This document shows, in pieces, positions 8,315 to 16,669 of a DNA stretch of 64,000 nucleotides. The notes under the pieces are model-generated. The model made no database searches, was not told the origin of the DNA, and saw nothing but the letters and a program-made list of their open reading frames with translations. Made by a program: the position numbers and the translations under genes. Numbering within the stretch: position 1 is the first letter of the stretch; every line of letters begins with the position of its first letter. This stretch comes from Jeotgalibacillus marinus (lineage in GTDB: Bacteria; Bacillota; Bacilli; Bacillales; Jeotgalibacillaceae), in the NCBI RefSeq assembly GCF_040801915.1, contig NZ_JBFMIA010000002.1, forward strand, positions 310,001 to 374,000, given 5' to 3'.

Positions 8315-9443
8315 CGGTACCTCCAGAAGTTGCTGAGTATAATGACATCAATTTTGCAATTGAAACTGAAACAGCGTAGTTTTTTTCTTCAAACGCACGT
8401 GTTATTTTTAAAAAATCCTTTTCTTTCTTCCCCACCACTTCCATTATTCGGTTTGCCCAGATCCTTGGATGCTCATCAAGGGATTGTTTTGAAATCAGAC
8501 CAAGTTCCAAATCTGCTTCTGGTTGAATCGCTTCAGAAACGATACACGGCATCCCACTTGCTTGCGCCTCTAGCAGGACCAAACCTAACCCTTCATAAAT
8601 GGATGGAAATACAAAGGCATCCATGCATTGAAGCATGACTGGGATGTCTGTTCGAATACCAGCAAATACAACGTTTTTCTCTAGTCCAACCTTTTTCACT
8701 TCATTAATAATTCGCTTTTTTTCTTCTCCTTCTCCTACTAATAACAACTTGACCGAAGGATCTTTTTCTAGTAAGCATTGCATGATCCTCAACAAAAATA
8801 AGTGATTTTTTGCTTTAATAAACCTCCCAATGTGGCCAATCACTAAGTTGTTCCCAAAGCCACATTGCATTTTGAATTTTCTTGCCTCCGAATTATTATC
8901 CTGTTGCAAGAAGGGGGAGTAATCGATTGCATTTGGAAAGTAGGAATAATTCTCGTTCTGCACTCCTTTTTCACCAAACAAATAGTGACCCGCGCCCTTA
9001 CTGCACGCTAATAGATGGGTTGAACTGTGTAGAATCATTTTCCTCATACACTTTAGATAGATTTTTCTAATAAGCGAATCACTGGAATCATTCGTTGTAT
9101 GAGCATGAGCAATTCTTATTTTCACACCTGCTATTTGTGCTGCTGTATTTGCAATTCCACAATTAAAAAGTGTATGAGAATGTACTGCATCATACGGTCC
9201 ATGCATGTTAATCTTTCCGACCATTTCTTTTATTGACCATGTATTTGAAAGCTTAATAATCTTTCCACCGTAGCTTTTAATTTCATCATCATAGTGTGAT
9301 TCTTCTTTGCTGTAGGAGACAAAATCGAATTGAATTTTGTTTTTGTCTATTCCTCGGTATACATTCATCAGCATTGTTTCTGTTCCTGCTCGATTCATTG
9401 CGCCTACTACTTGTAATACTTTAACTGGTTTTGTCTGGTTCAT
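8286..9443 (-). CDS. Glycosyltransferase family 4, EpsF-like
   Basis: A 385-residue GT4 starting KVLQVVGAMNRAGTETMLMNVYRGIDKNKIQFDFVSY, the same opening as EpsF and as the gene at 15551-16669 here, so this is a second EpsF paralogue. The donor domain shows VIGHIGRFIKAKNH and MDAFVFPSIYEGLGLVLLEAQASG. A longer frame begins with TTG at 9458, but GAGGGTGAG sits five bases before ATG 9443, which is taken as the start. It lies 46 bases after the sinR-like stop and belongs to the distal part of the operon. Confidence 0.88.
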   Translation of the reverse strand: MNQTKPVKVLQVVGAMNRAGTETMLMNVYRGIDKNKIQFDFVSYSKEESHYDDEIKSYGGKIIKLSNTWSIKEMVGKINMHGPYDAVHSHTLFNCGIANTAAQIAGVKIRIAHAHTTNDSSDSLIRKIYLKCMRKMILHSSTHLLACSKGAGHYLFGEKGVQNENYSYFPNAIDYSPFLQQDNNSEARKFKMQCGFGNNLVIGHIGRFIKAKNHLFLLRIMQCLLEKDPSVKLLLVGEGEEKKRIINEVKKVGLEKNVVFAGIRTDIPVMLQCMDAFVFPSIYEGLGLVLLEAQASGMPCIVSEAIQPEADLELGLISKQSLDEHPRIWANRIMEVVGKKEKDFLKITRAFEEKNYAVSVSIAKLMSLYSATSGGTDENYTDRLI

Positions 9444-9489
9444 TTTTCTCACCCTCAACCATTTTCATGTTTGATAACACCATCAATCG

Positions 9490-9840
9490 TTAGTCCAATC
9501 CTTTATTCTGATTATTTTTCCATTTAATAAATTCAAGGACACTTCGATACTCTCGAAGTTGTTCTTGGTTAATACCGCTTGCTTTAAGTTCGTTTAAAAA
9601 ATGATTCCATTCCTGAACTTTCGATTTATTGTTGTTTTCAGGTGATGATTCCTCGAGTAAAGTATTCAAATCCACATCAAGTACAGTAGCAATCTTCTCC
9701 ATCACTTGTATGGATGGATTTTGTTTGATGTGTCTTTCAATATTGCTTAGATACGATTTGGACACGTCTGCTTTTTCAGCTAGTTCCGATAAGGTAAGAC
9801 CTTTTTCTTTTCTTATTTTTACAATATTTTTTCCGATCAT
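9490..9840 (-). CDS. sinR: SinR-like biofilm master repressor encoded inside the eps operon
   Basis: The 116-residue product matches SinR end to end. It has an N-terminal XRE helix-turn-helix (17-36, LSELAEKADVSKSYLSNIER), NPSIQVMEKIATVLDVDLNTLL, then a C-terminal SinI/SinR oligomerisation region (EWNHFLNELKASGINQEQLREY...FIKWKNNQ). ATG 9840 is preferred over TTG 9846 because GAGGG lies seven bases before the ATG. SinR represses matrix genes at GTTCTYT boxes, and four paired boxes lie at the promoter of this operon (22296-22540). No sinI is visible beside it. In B. subtilis sinR lies in sinIR, not in eps; here it is transcribed with its likely target, implying negative feedback. Confidence 0.85.
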   Translation of the reverse strand: MIGKNIVKIRKEKGLTLSELAEKADVSKSYLSNIERHIKQNPSIQVMEKIATVLDVDLNTLLEESSPENNNKSKVQEWNHFLNELKASGINQEQLREYRSVLEFIKWKNNQNKGLD

Positions 9841-9850
9841 ATGCAATCCC

Positions 9851-11029
9851 TCATAGTTTCCGGATCAAAGTATTCCTTTGACTGGTACCCGCCGTGTTTA
9901 GAGCCTCTTTAAATTGTGTAACCACTCTGGATTGCTCATCATCTGTAAGATTTGAGCCTGAAGGTAAACAAATACCTGTGTTGAAAAGGTGTTCAGCTAC
10001 GTGCTCATCAACACGATGAGGGTAATACTCTACTCCCTGAAATAAAGGCTGTAAGTGCAGAGGTTTCCATACTTGTCTAGCCTCTATGTTGTGGTTACCT
10101 AAAGAATCAATTATTTGTTTAATGGATATTCCTGTTTTTTTATCAATAGTCATAGCTGTTAGCCAGCGGTTTGTTTTTGTTTCTGGATATTCCGGCATGA
10201 AATCAACACCAGGTAAGTGTTCTAGCTCCCGTTTATAACCATTAAAAATCTTTCTTCTTGCTCCAACTCTTAATTCAAGTACTTGTAGCTGCGATCTTCC
10301 TACTCCGGCAAGCAGATTACTCATGCGATAGTTATAGCCACGTTGACTATGTTGATAATGAGAGGCTAAATCCCGAGCTTGAGTTGCTAAAAATCTTGCC
10401 TGCTGTATAGCTTCCATATCATTTGATATCAACATTCCTCCTCCAGACGTGGTAATAATCTTGTTTCCGTTAAAGGAAAAGATCCCGAACTTACCAAATC
10501 CTCCACTTGCCTTGCCCCTGTAAAGCGATCCAAGTGATTCAGCTGAATCTTCAATGAGCGGAACGTCAAATCGATCACAAATGGTTACGAGTTCATCCAT
10601 TTTTGCACTTTGTCCATATAAATTCACGACAATGACGGCTTTCGGCAGCTTTCCTTTCAAACAAGCTTCTTCCATCGCTCTTTCCAATGCATCAGGTGAC
10701 ATGTTCCACGTTTCAGGTTCCGAATCAATAAATACTGGATCGGCTCCTTGGTATAAGATAGGATTCGCACTTGCAACGAAAGTAAGTGTCGAACAAAATA
10801 CTTTGTCACCCGCAGTAACATTTAATACAGCAAGTGCTAAATGAATGGCTGCTGTTCCTGAACTAAGAGCAACCGCTTCCTTTACTCCAACAAAAGAAGC
10901 TATCTCTTTTTCAAAAGCATCAACATGCGGTCCTAATGGTGCAATCCAATTCGTTCGAAAAGCTTCATCAATAAAATGAGTTTCATCTCCACTCATATGT
11001 GGAGGAGAAAGATAAATTTTTGAATTCAT
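9851..11029 (-). CDS. epsN: PLP-dependent sugar aminotransferase EpsN (DegT/DnrJ/EryC1 family)
   Basis: The 392-residue product has the family signature: ALSSGTAAIHLALAVL near 55-69, EDSAESLGSLY at about 160-170 and FSFNGNKIITTSGGGM with the PLP Schiff-base Lys190. It should aminate the 4-keto sugar made by EpsC from UDP-GlcNAc, giving a UDP-4-amino-dideoxy sugar that EpsM then acetylates (bacillosamine-like pathway). GGAGG lies well placed before the ATG. It sits between epsM and the sinR-like gene, as in a Bacillus eps L-M-N block. Confidence 0.92.
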   Translation of the reverse strand: MNSKIYLSPPHMSGDETHFIDEAFRTNWIAPLGPHVDAFEKEIASFVGVKEAVALSSGTAAIHLALAVLNVTAGDKVFCSTLTFVASANPILYQGADPVFIDSEPETWNMSPDALERAMEEACLKGKLPKAVIVVNLYGQSAKMDELVTICDRFDVPLIEDSAESLGSLYRGKASGGFGKFGIFSFNGNKIITTSGGGMLISNDMEAIQQARFLATQARDLASHYQHSQRGYNYRMSNLLAGVGRSQLQVLELRVGARRKIFNGYKRELEHLPGVDFMPEYPETKTNRWLTAMTIDKKTGISIKQIIDSLGNHNIEARQVWKPLHLQPLFQGVEYYPHRVDEHVAEHLFNTGICLPSGSNLTDDEQSRVVTQFKEALNTAGTSQRNTLIRKL

Positions 11030-11049
11030 CTATTAAATGCCTCCTTCTA

Positions 11050-11691
11050 TCAAATTTGCTCGATTGCTCTCGTACTGTTGATTACTTTAGCCGGGCATCC
11101 CACTGCTTTTTGATAAGTAAGAATGGATTGTATAACGACAGCACCCGCTCCCACCACTGACCATTCACCTACGTCAATTCCTGGAATGATCGTTGCTCCA
11201 GCTCCTATATGAACGCCTTCACCAAGTGTGACATTTCCAGTCAATGTGGCATTTGGTGAAAGATGACTATAATCATTTAACACATTGTCATGCTCAACAA
11301 TTGCTCCTGTATTAATGATGGCATGGTCTCCAATGACCGCATCCGCGTTAATTACCACATTAGGCATGATGACCGTCCCTACTCCGATCACAGCACTTTT
11401 GCTCACGACAGACGATGGGTGAATAAGTGAAATATAGGCGTCTTTTGGCAAGCAAAGCTTCTCCACCACCTGTTTTCTTCTTTCGTTATTTCCTATTGCC
11501 ATCACAACCTTCACACGCTTCTCGTAGAGGCTTGGCAAGCTAGAAATCGAGTCATAAATGATGTTGTGTTCTATAATTCTTTCACTAAAGGAATCATCAA
11601 GAATGGCTTTGATTTCAAAGGCCTGTAGGGTTGAAACAAGATCTTGAATGACTTTGCTGTGCCCACCGTTTCCAACAATCACAATATCCAC
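11050..11691 (-). CDS. epsM: Sugar O/N-acetyltransferase EpsM (NeuD/PglD family, left-handed beta helix)
   Basis: The 213-residue protein starts VDIVIVGNGGHSKVIQDL, a PglB-like N-terminal domain, followed by hexapeptide repeats (SAVIGVGTVIMPNVVINADAV..., about 95-190) of the trimeric acetyltransferase fold, with an EHDN catalytic-type His. A longer frame from ATG 11802 lies wholly in epsL and adds no domain. GTG 11691, two bases after the epsL stop, gives the 216-residue length typical of EpsM and is chosen. It would use acetyl-CoA to acetylate the amino sugar from EpsN. Confidence 0.88.
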   Translation of the reverse strand: MDIVIVGNGGHSKVIQDLVSTLQAFEIKAILDDSFSERIIEHNIIYDSISSLPSLYEKRVKVVMAIGNNERRKQVVEKLCLPKDAYISLIHPSSVVSKSAVIGVGTVIMPNVVINADAVIGDHAIINTGAIVEHDNVLNDYSHLSPNATLTGNVTLGEGVHIGAGATIIPGIDVGEWSVVGAGAVVIQSILTYQKAVGCPAKVINSTRAIEQI

Positions 11692-11693
11692 GT

Positions 11694-12293
11694 TTATATC
11701 ACTTCTTTCGAACCCGTGAATTTTTCCGACGACGCGTGATTCCGTTGAGTAATTCCTTCTTTTTTCAATACTTTCTTCAAAGTTTTTAGAAGGATCTTGC
11801 AATCGAGTAGAAAGCTTTGATTCTTTACATACCAGCTATCCATCTTAAACTTCTCCTCCCATGTGATCGAATTTCTACCGTTAATCTGAGCCCATCCTGT
11901 TATTCCTGGCTTAACATCATGGCGGACAAGCTGTTCATCGGAATAAAGCACTAGGTACTCCATCAACAACGGCCTTGGACCAACTAAACTCATTTCTCCT
12001 CTAAGCACATTAATCAGTTGCGGTAGCTCATCCAGACTATATTTTCGAATCATTCTTCCGATGTTCGTCAATCTCATTTCGTCTGAAAAAAAATCACCAT
12101 TTTGATCATACAAATCCATCATTGTTCTGAATTTAAAGAGCTTAAAAGGCACTCCGTTCAAACCCGGTCGCTCCTGCGTGAAAAAGATTGGTCTTCCCAT
12201 CTTCAACGCGATCATAACCACCACCGCAAGAAAAACTGGAGAAAGAAAAACCAACAACAGGAGTGACAGCATGATATCTAATACTCGTTTCAT
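11694..12293 (-). CDS. epsL: Undecaprenyl-phosphate sugar-1-phosphate transferase EpsL
   Basis: A 199-residue bacterial sugar transferase (PF02397). It has an N-terminal reentrant hydrophobic segment (5-28), then PIFFTQERPGLNGVPFKLFKFRTM, the SLDELPQLINVLRGEMSLVGPRP core with the catalytic Asp-Glu pair, and PGITGWAQINGRN. This PglC-like size lacks extra membrane helices. It would load the first (di-N-acetyl-type) sugar phosphate onto undecaprenyl phosphate at the membrane and so start each repeat. Its stop is two bases before the chosen epsM start. Confidence 0.93.
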   Translation of the reverse strand: MKRVLDIMLSLLLLVFLSPVFLAVVVMIALKMGRPIFFTQERPGLNGVPFKLFKFRTMMDLYDQNGDFFSDEMRLTNIGRMIRKYSLDELPQLINVLRGEMSLVGPRPLLMEYLVLYSDEQLVRHDVKPGITGWAQINGRNSITWEEKFKMDSWYVKNQSFLLDCKILLKTLKKVLKKEGITQRNHASSEKFTGSKEVI

Positions 12294-12431
12294 AAGCCCT
12301 CACTCCTAACTAAAAATTTTATTCAACAGGCTATATTTCATGGCTTCAATTTTCGGTAAAGGAATCGATTGTGCTTGATGCCTTTTGACCATACAAAACC
12401 CAAAGCTCTTGTTACAAAAAAGCATTGTTAT

Positions 12432-13484
12432 TTAAGCACGTGTAGCTTCGTTTACAACCGGCAGTTCTGTTTCTTCACCGTAACCACTTGGATTTTGCTG
12501 CTGCCATCTCCAAGTATCTTCACACATTTCTTGGATTCCTTTCGATGCCGTCCAGCCAAGCTCTTCTCTCGCTTTTGTCGGATCTGCATAGCAAATGGCG
12601 ATATCACCTGATCGTCTCGCTCCAATACAAAAATTAATTTTCTTACCTGTTGCTTTTTGGAATGCCTCAACCATTTCCAGGACACTGTAACCGTTCCCTG
12701 TACCGAGGTTATAGGTACCGAGCATTGAGGTTAATTGTATTTTTTCGAGTGCTTTTATATGCCCTTTTGCCAGATCAACTACGTGAATATAATCGCGAAC
12801 ACCTGTCCCATCTTTCGTGTTATAGTCGTTTCCATAGATCTGAAGTTGCTCGCGTTTACCAATTGCCACTTGTGATAAATAAGGCATAAGATTATTTGGG
12901 GTTCCATTTGGATCTTCACCAATTCGACCGCTCTTATGTGCTCCAATCGGATTGAAGTATCGCAGAATGGCCATGCTCCAGGATTGATCAGCTTTGTAAA
13001 TATCCTGTAATATTTCTTCGATCACTTGCTTCGTACGCCCATATGGATTCGTTGCACCGATCGGTTCATCCTCCGTTATGGGAATTTGATCTGTCGCTCC
13101 ATAAACAGTGGCGGATGAGCTAAAAACAAGTTTTTTCACGCCGTATTTATTCATGGTTTCTAACAAAATAAGTGTTCCGGAAAGATTGTTTTGATAATAT
13201 TTCAATGGAAAATCAACCGATTCACCTACCGCTTTTAATGCTGCAAAATGGATCACCGCATCAATTTGATTAGATTTAAATATATGCTCTACTTGATTTC
13301 GATTCTGTAGATCTACTTGAGAAATAGTAAAAATCTTACCTGTTAGTTCGATCACTCTTTTTAACGATTCCGATTTACTATTACTAAAATTATCTGCCAC
13401 AATGATGTCATAACCAGCAGTTAGAAGTTCAACACACGTATGGCTGCCTATATAGCCAGCACCACCTGTTACAAGAATGGCCAT
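12432..13484 (-). CDS. galE: UDP-glucose 4-epimerase
   Basis: A 350-residue extended SDR with the NAD-binding GGAGYIGSH at 7-15, FSSSATVYG with catalytic Ser124 and NPYGRTK with Tyr148/Lys152. It interconverts UDP-Glc/UDP-Gal (perhaps also the GlcNAc forms) for the glycosyltransferases. A frame from GTG/ATG at 13502 exists, but AAGGAGGA lies six bases before ATG 13484, which also begins directly with the Rossmann strand. It is the first gene after the internal terminator at 13511-13539, so its expression depends on read-through or on a promoter I do not see. Confidence 0.95.
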   Translation of the reverse strand: MAILVTGGAGYIGSHTCVELLTAGYDIIVADNFSNSKSESLKRVIELTGKIFTISQVDLQNRNQVEHIFKSNQIDAVIHFAALKAVGESVDFPLKYYQNNLSGTLILLETMNKYGVKKLVFSSSATVYGATDQIPITEDEPIGATNPYGRTKQVIEEILQDIYKADQSWSMAILRYFNPIGAHKSGRIGEDPNGTPNNLMPYLSQVAIGKREQLQIYGNDYNTKDGTGVRDYIHVVDLAKGHIKALEKIQLTSMLGTYNLGTGNGYSVLEMVEAFQKATGKKINFCIGARRSGDIAICYADPTKAREELGWTASKGIQEMCEDTWRWQQQNPSGYGEETELPVVNEATRA

Positions 13485-13510
13485 TCGCGATTCCTCCTTC
13501 ATTTATATAT

Positions 13511-13539
13511 AAAAAATGACCTTGGCTCGGCCAAAGTCA
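13511..13539 (-). terminator. Intrinsic terminator inside the eps operon (epsG-like / galE)
   Basis: On the minus strand a 10-bp stem (one G-U pair, TGACTTTGGC with GCCAAGGTCA) closes a three-base CGA loop and is followed directly by six U. It lies 16 bases past the epsG-like stop and about 7 kb downstream of the EAR element. It is a natural target for EAR-mediated processive antitermination; whether it terminates in vivo is inference. Confidence 0.85.
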
Positions 13540-13554
13540 CTCCAATTTCTCCTA

Positions 13555-14628
13555 TTAAAAATTGAAAAAATTACTTTTATACACAATGTCCAAACTCACT
13601 ACATTTTCATAATAGTAGTAAGCGAAATAACAAACCAAAATAGAAAAATAAACGAATTTTTCATCCTTTTCTCTAAAAAGCTTAACGATCCAAGAAATAA
13701 GAATGAATTGATATAAATTGAAATAAATAGAAAACCTAGCAAAGATCCAACTTTGAGTTGACACGATCAAAAAGATGAGACTTAATAGGGACATATTAAC
13801 AATGACATCACTTTTAGGAAAAATTGCTCTTAATTTTTCTCGTCCTAAATAGGCAATAACGAGAGGTACAGCTCCAACGATTACTCGAATGACACTCGCT
13901 CCACCTTCATCAAAATCTTTGTAAGCTCCATATTGAGTCCCTTCAATTGCCGAAAATAATGCAGTTGAGAATATTTCAAAACCAATGGGAATCGCAATGG
14001 CTAAGAGCATCAAAGCTACTATTGCTATGGACCAAGCTTTTACTCGCACAATAAAGTACATCGGTAACAAAATTAGGGCACTTTGGTGAATACTCGTTGC
14101 TAATAGAATAACGAGTGAATAGCCAATAAAATTTCCATTTAACAAGAACTTAATCGCACAAAAAGCAATAGCTGCAGCCAATGTTTGTCTAATCCCATTC
14201 ATGGAAACGAGAAAAAAGCCTCCTGTTATATAAACATACAGGCTCAATTCAATCATTCTAGAATAATGAAATAATACGATTACGATTAACACATTTGTAA
14301 GCAATGCCGTTGTAACAAGCAAAATCTGAGGATCACTTGACACCTTTTGCAAAATCATTTGTAAAAAACCAAACCCAATATCTTTATTCGCTAAAATTAA
14401 GTCCCATGTAAAAACATCTTGAGTGTACATGTTAACGTAATTAAATGTATCACCAATATTCGATCGTAATCCTGAAACAACGGCTAACGTTAGTGCCGCA
14501 AAAATAATCAATAATTTATTTGGTTGAATGGGAAGCGTTGACTCGTTATGACCCACAGGAACCGCGGCGTACCGTGCGAAAAAAGCTAACAAAAAGACGA
14601 CTATAAGATTGATCCAAAGTATGGTCAT
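13555..14628 (-). CDS. epsG: Polysaccharide polymerase, EpsG family membrane protein
   Basis: A 357-residue protein with about ten hydrophobic segments. It shows the EpsG-family pattern: SGLRSNIGDTFNYVNMY after the second helix, then MNGIRQTLAAAIAFCAIKF and SIHQSALILLPMYF with a conserved His. The family replaces Wzy as polymerase of lipid-linked repeats at the outer face of the membrane. AAAGGG precedes the ATG. It is the last gene before the internal terminator. The family assignment is firm; the polymerase activity is known only for the family. Confidence 0.85.
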   Translation of the reverse strand: MTILWINLIVVFLLAFFARYAAVPVGHNESTLPIQPNKLLIIFAALTLAVVSGLRSNIGDTFNYVNMYTQDVFTWDLILANKDIGFGFLQMILQKVSSDPQILLVTTALLTNVLIVIVLFHYSRMIELSLYVYITGGFFLVSMNGIRQTLAAAIAFCAIKFLLNGNFIGYSLVILLATSIHQSALILLPMYFIVRVKAWSIAIVALMLLAIAIPIGFEIFSTALFSAIEGTQYGAYKDFDEGGASVIRVIVGAVPLVIAYLGREKLRAIFPKSDVIVNMSLLSLIFLIVSTQSWIFARFSIYFNLYQFILISWIVKLFREKDEKFVYFSILVCYFAYYYYENVVSLDIVYKSNFFNF

Positions 14629-14654
14629 ATCATTTACCCTTTCCGTTACATGAA

Positions 14655-15554
14655 CTAGCTTTTAGAGCTATGGGTTGTCAGCACTTTTCTGGAAATGTAT
14701 AAATAAAGTGTAGCACCTAAAGGAAGTGCTAAAACGGTAAGAAATTTGTTTGGTGATTCGTTAATAAAATTCCTGTTCTTACTTATTATGCTGCTAGATA
14801 CATAGTGAATGGCTTGTCTATACTTAAAAACCATTCCAGCAAACGGAAGCTTCATCAATTCTTTTCGGTAAAATGCAAAACCTCTTGGATTATTCATGTA
14901 TTGTTTTAACATATTGTTGGAAGATCCATCAGGCAGGTATTCTACAATGCATATCTCCTCATTCATGAGAAGTAGTTTAAAATGCTGATCCAGTAAATAA
15001 TACTTGTAAGCTAACCCAACGTACCTTTCTCCTTCGAACAGGGGATAAGGAAATTTTTTGGTCAATTCACTGCGATACACTAACTTCTTATCTCCCTGAA
15101 CACCATGCTTATTATAAAGGTCAAATAAGGTTGAACGTTTTAGATTCTTCGGTAATCGTGTCCCTATGATGTCTCCGTTTGTACAAGCATCTAACCCTAT
15201 AATTCCGCTTACATCTTCATTTCCGTGTTCATTCCAAAAGGAAATGATTTTTTCAACCGCTTGCTCTGGCATCCAGTCATCTGAGTCGATACAGACATTT
15301 AATTCTGTAGTGATCAATTGGTAAGCAGTATTATGTGCTCCATGCATTCCTTGATTTTCTTGAAAGTGATAGTGAATGTCGATTAATCCCTCATTAATCC
15401 AATTGTTCACGACTTTATTTGTATTATCAGTAGAACCGTCGTCAATAATCAACCAAATAAAATCTTTGTTTGTCTGGCGTTTTAAGCTTTCATAACAGCT
15501 ATCTAGACAATAGGCACGATCATACGTAGGAGTGAAGATAGTGAGTTTCTTCAA
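14655..15554 (-). CDS. Glycosyltransferase family 2
   Basis: A 299-residue GT2 with LTIFTPTYDRAYCLDSCYES, IIDDGSTDN near 37-45 and the CIDSDDW metal motif at about 91-97. The middle contains GERYVGLAYKYYLL and a C-terminal hydrophobic stretch (about 272-290) that could anchor it. It starts at a TTG overlapping the previous stop (TTGA), with GGAGGG eight bases upstream. It lacks the B. subtilis EpsE flagellar-clutch signature as far as I can judge, so I give no eps letter. It should add one sugar to the lipid-linked repeat. Confidence 0.85.
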   Translation of the reverse strand: MKKLTIFTPTYDRAYCLDSCYESLKRQTNKDFIWLIIDDGSTDNTNKVVNNWINEGLIDIHYHFQENQGMHGAHNTAYQLITTELNVCIDSDDWMPEQAVEKIISFWNEHGNEDVSGIIGLDACTNGDIIGTRLPKNLKRSTLFDLYNKHGVQGDKKLVYRSELTKKFPYPLFEGERYVGLAYKYYLLDQHFKLLLMNEEICIVEYLPDGSSNNMLKQYMNNPRGFAFYRKELMKLPFAGMVFKYRQAIHYVSSSIISKNRNFINESPNKFLTVLALPLGATLYLYISRKVLTTHSSKS

Positions 15555-16669
15555 CTATTTATCCCTCCTAGTTTCAGATAAGATTTCTCCGTAGTTACAG
15601 CCGTTTGACGAATGTTATACCCTTTTTGGCTTATCTTCTTTTCATTTGTTTTTCGCACTTGATGTTGCTTTCTCGTTTGTAACAGTGCTTTCACCCATAT
15701 TTTTTTGTTGGTAATGGAAATCTTCTGCACTAGCCCCATCTCTAAGTCCACTTCATCCGTAATGTTTTCTGATATAAGGCATGGAATACCAGCACACTGC
15801 GCTTCAATTAAGGTAACTGGCAATCCTTCATGCAACGAAGGAAAAGCAAAAACATCAAATCCTTGCATCAGTAAATGAACATCTTCACGCACACCTAGTA
15901 AATGAACATTATTTACTAAATGCAAATCTTGAATTTTCTTTTCGATCGACGTTTGTAAGGTTCCCTCTCCTACTAATAAAAGTTGTGCCTGCGGAACGTA
16001 TTGAACTAGATCGGCAAAAACCTCTAACAAAAACAAGTGATTTTTTTGTTGATTGAACCTCCCTACATGGCCAATGACAAAAGAATGATGATCTAAATGA
16101 CAATCTTCTCTCATTTTTTTCCTATTTGGAACAGAAAATTCAAAGCGATCACATTCAATTCCATTCTTTAAAATCAATGATTGATTTGAACTTTTATCAA
16201 AAAGCCAGTTGGCAGCCGTTTCAGAACATGCATAAAATTGTGTAGCATATTTAAGAATGTGTTTTCCTGCATACCATTTATACGCTTTTGACAAAGGACC
16301 GCCTTCACTACTTGTATTATGACTATGTGCAATTCGCACCGGAATAGCTGCTCGAGCAGCTGCTCTTAGTACAAATCCACTCATTTTATCCATATGGGAA
16401 TGCACAATTTTATAGTGTTGATGTTGTTTGAAAAATTGATCTAGATTTTTCAAATAAAGACGATGACCTACTTTCGTCACATAGGCAATGCGATGAATTT
16501 TCCCACCCATCGCTTTAATTTCTTCATCAAAAACACCTTCGTGACATGTTAAAAAGTCAAATTGCACCTTCGTGCGATCAATGTTGCGATATAAGTTCAT
16601 TATTAGTGTTTCAGCACCACCTCGGTTCATGTTCACTACAACATGTAACACTCTTAATGGACCACCCAT
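15551..16669 (-). CDS. epsF: Glycosyltransferase family 4, EpsF-like
   Basis: A 372-residue GT4 with an EpsF-type opening (VLHVVVNMNRGGAETLIMNLYRNID...QFDFLT). The donor-domain motifs are FVIGHVGRFNQQKNHLFLLEVF and FDVFAFPSLHEGLPVTLIEAQCAG. The ATG lies within the last codons of the upstream GT4 gene (16-base overlap), preceded by GGAGGA. Position after an epsD-like gene also fits EpsF. It transfers a sugar from an NDP donor onto the repeat in the cytoplasm. Confidence 0.88.
   Translation of the reverse strand: MGGPLRVLHVVVNMNRGGAETLIMNLYRNIDRTKVQFDFLTCHEGVFDEEIKAMGGKIHRIAYVTKVGHRLYLKNLDQFFKQHQHYKIVHSHMDKMSGFVLRAAARAAIPVRIAHSHNTSSEGGPLSKAYKWYAGKHILKYATQFYACSETAANWLFDKSSNQSLILKNGIECDRFEFSVPNRKKMREDCHLDHHSFVIGHVGRFNQQKNHLFLLEVFADLVQYVPQAQLLLVGEGTLQTSIEKKIQDLHLVNNVHLLGVREDVHLLMQGFDVFAFPSLHEGLPVTLIEAQCAGIPCLISENITDEVDLEMGLVQKISITNKKIWVKALLQTRKQHQVRKTNEKKISQKGYNIRQTAVTTEKSYLKLGGINS

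Noticed and set aside
11692..11802. N-terminal extension of EpsM to ATG 11802
   Set aside because: The extra 37 residues lie entirely in epsL, add no domain and exceed the usual EpsM length; GTG 11691 directly after the epsL stop fits better.
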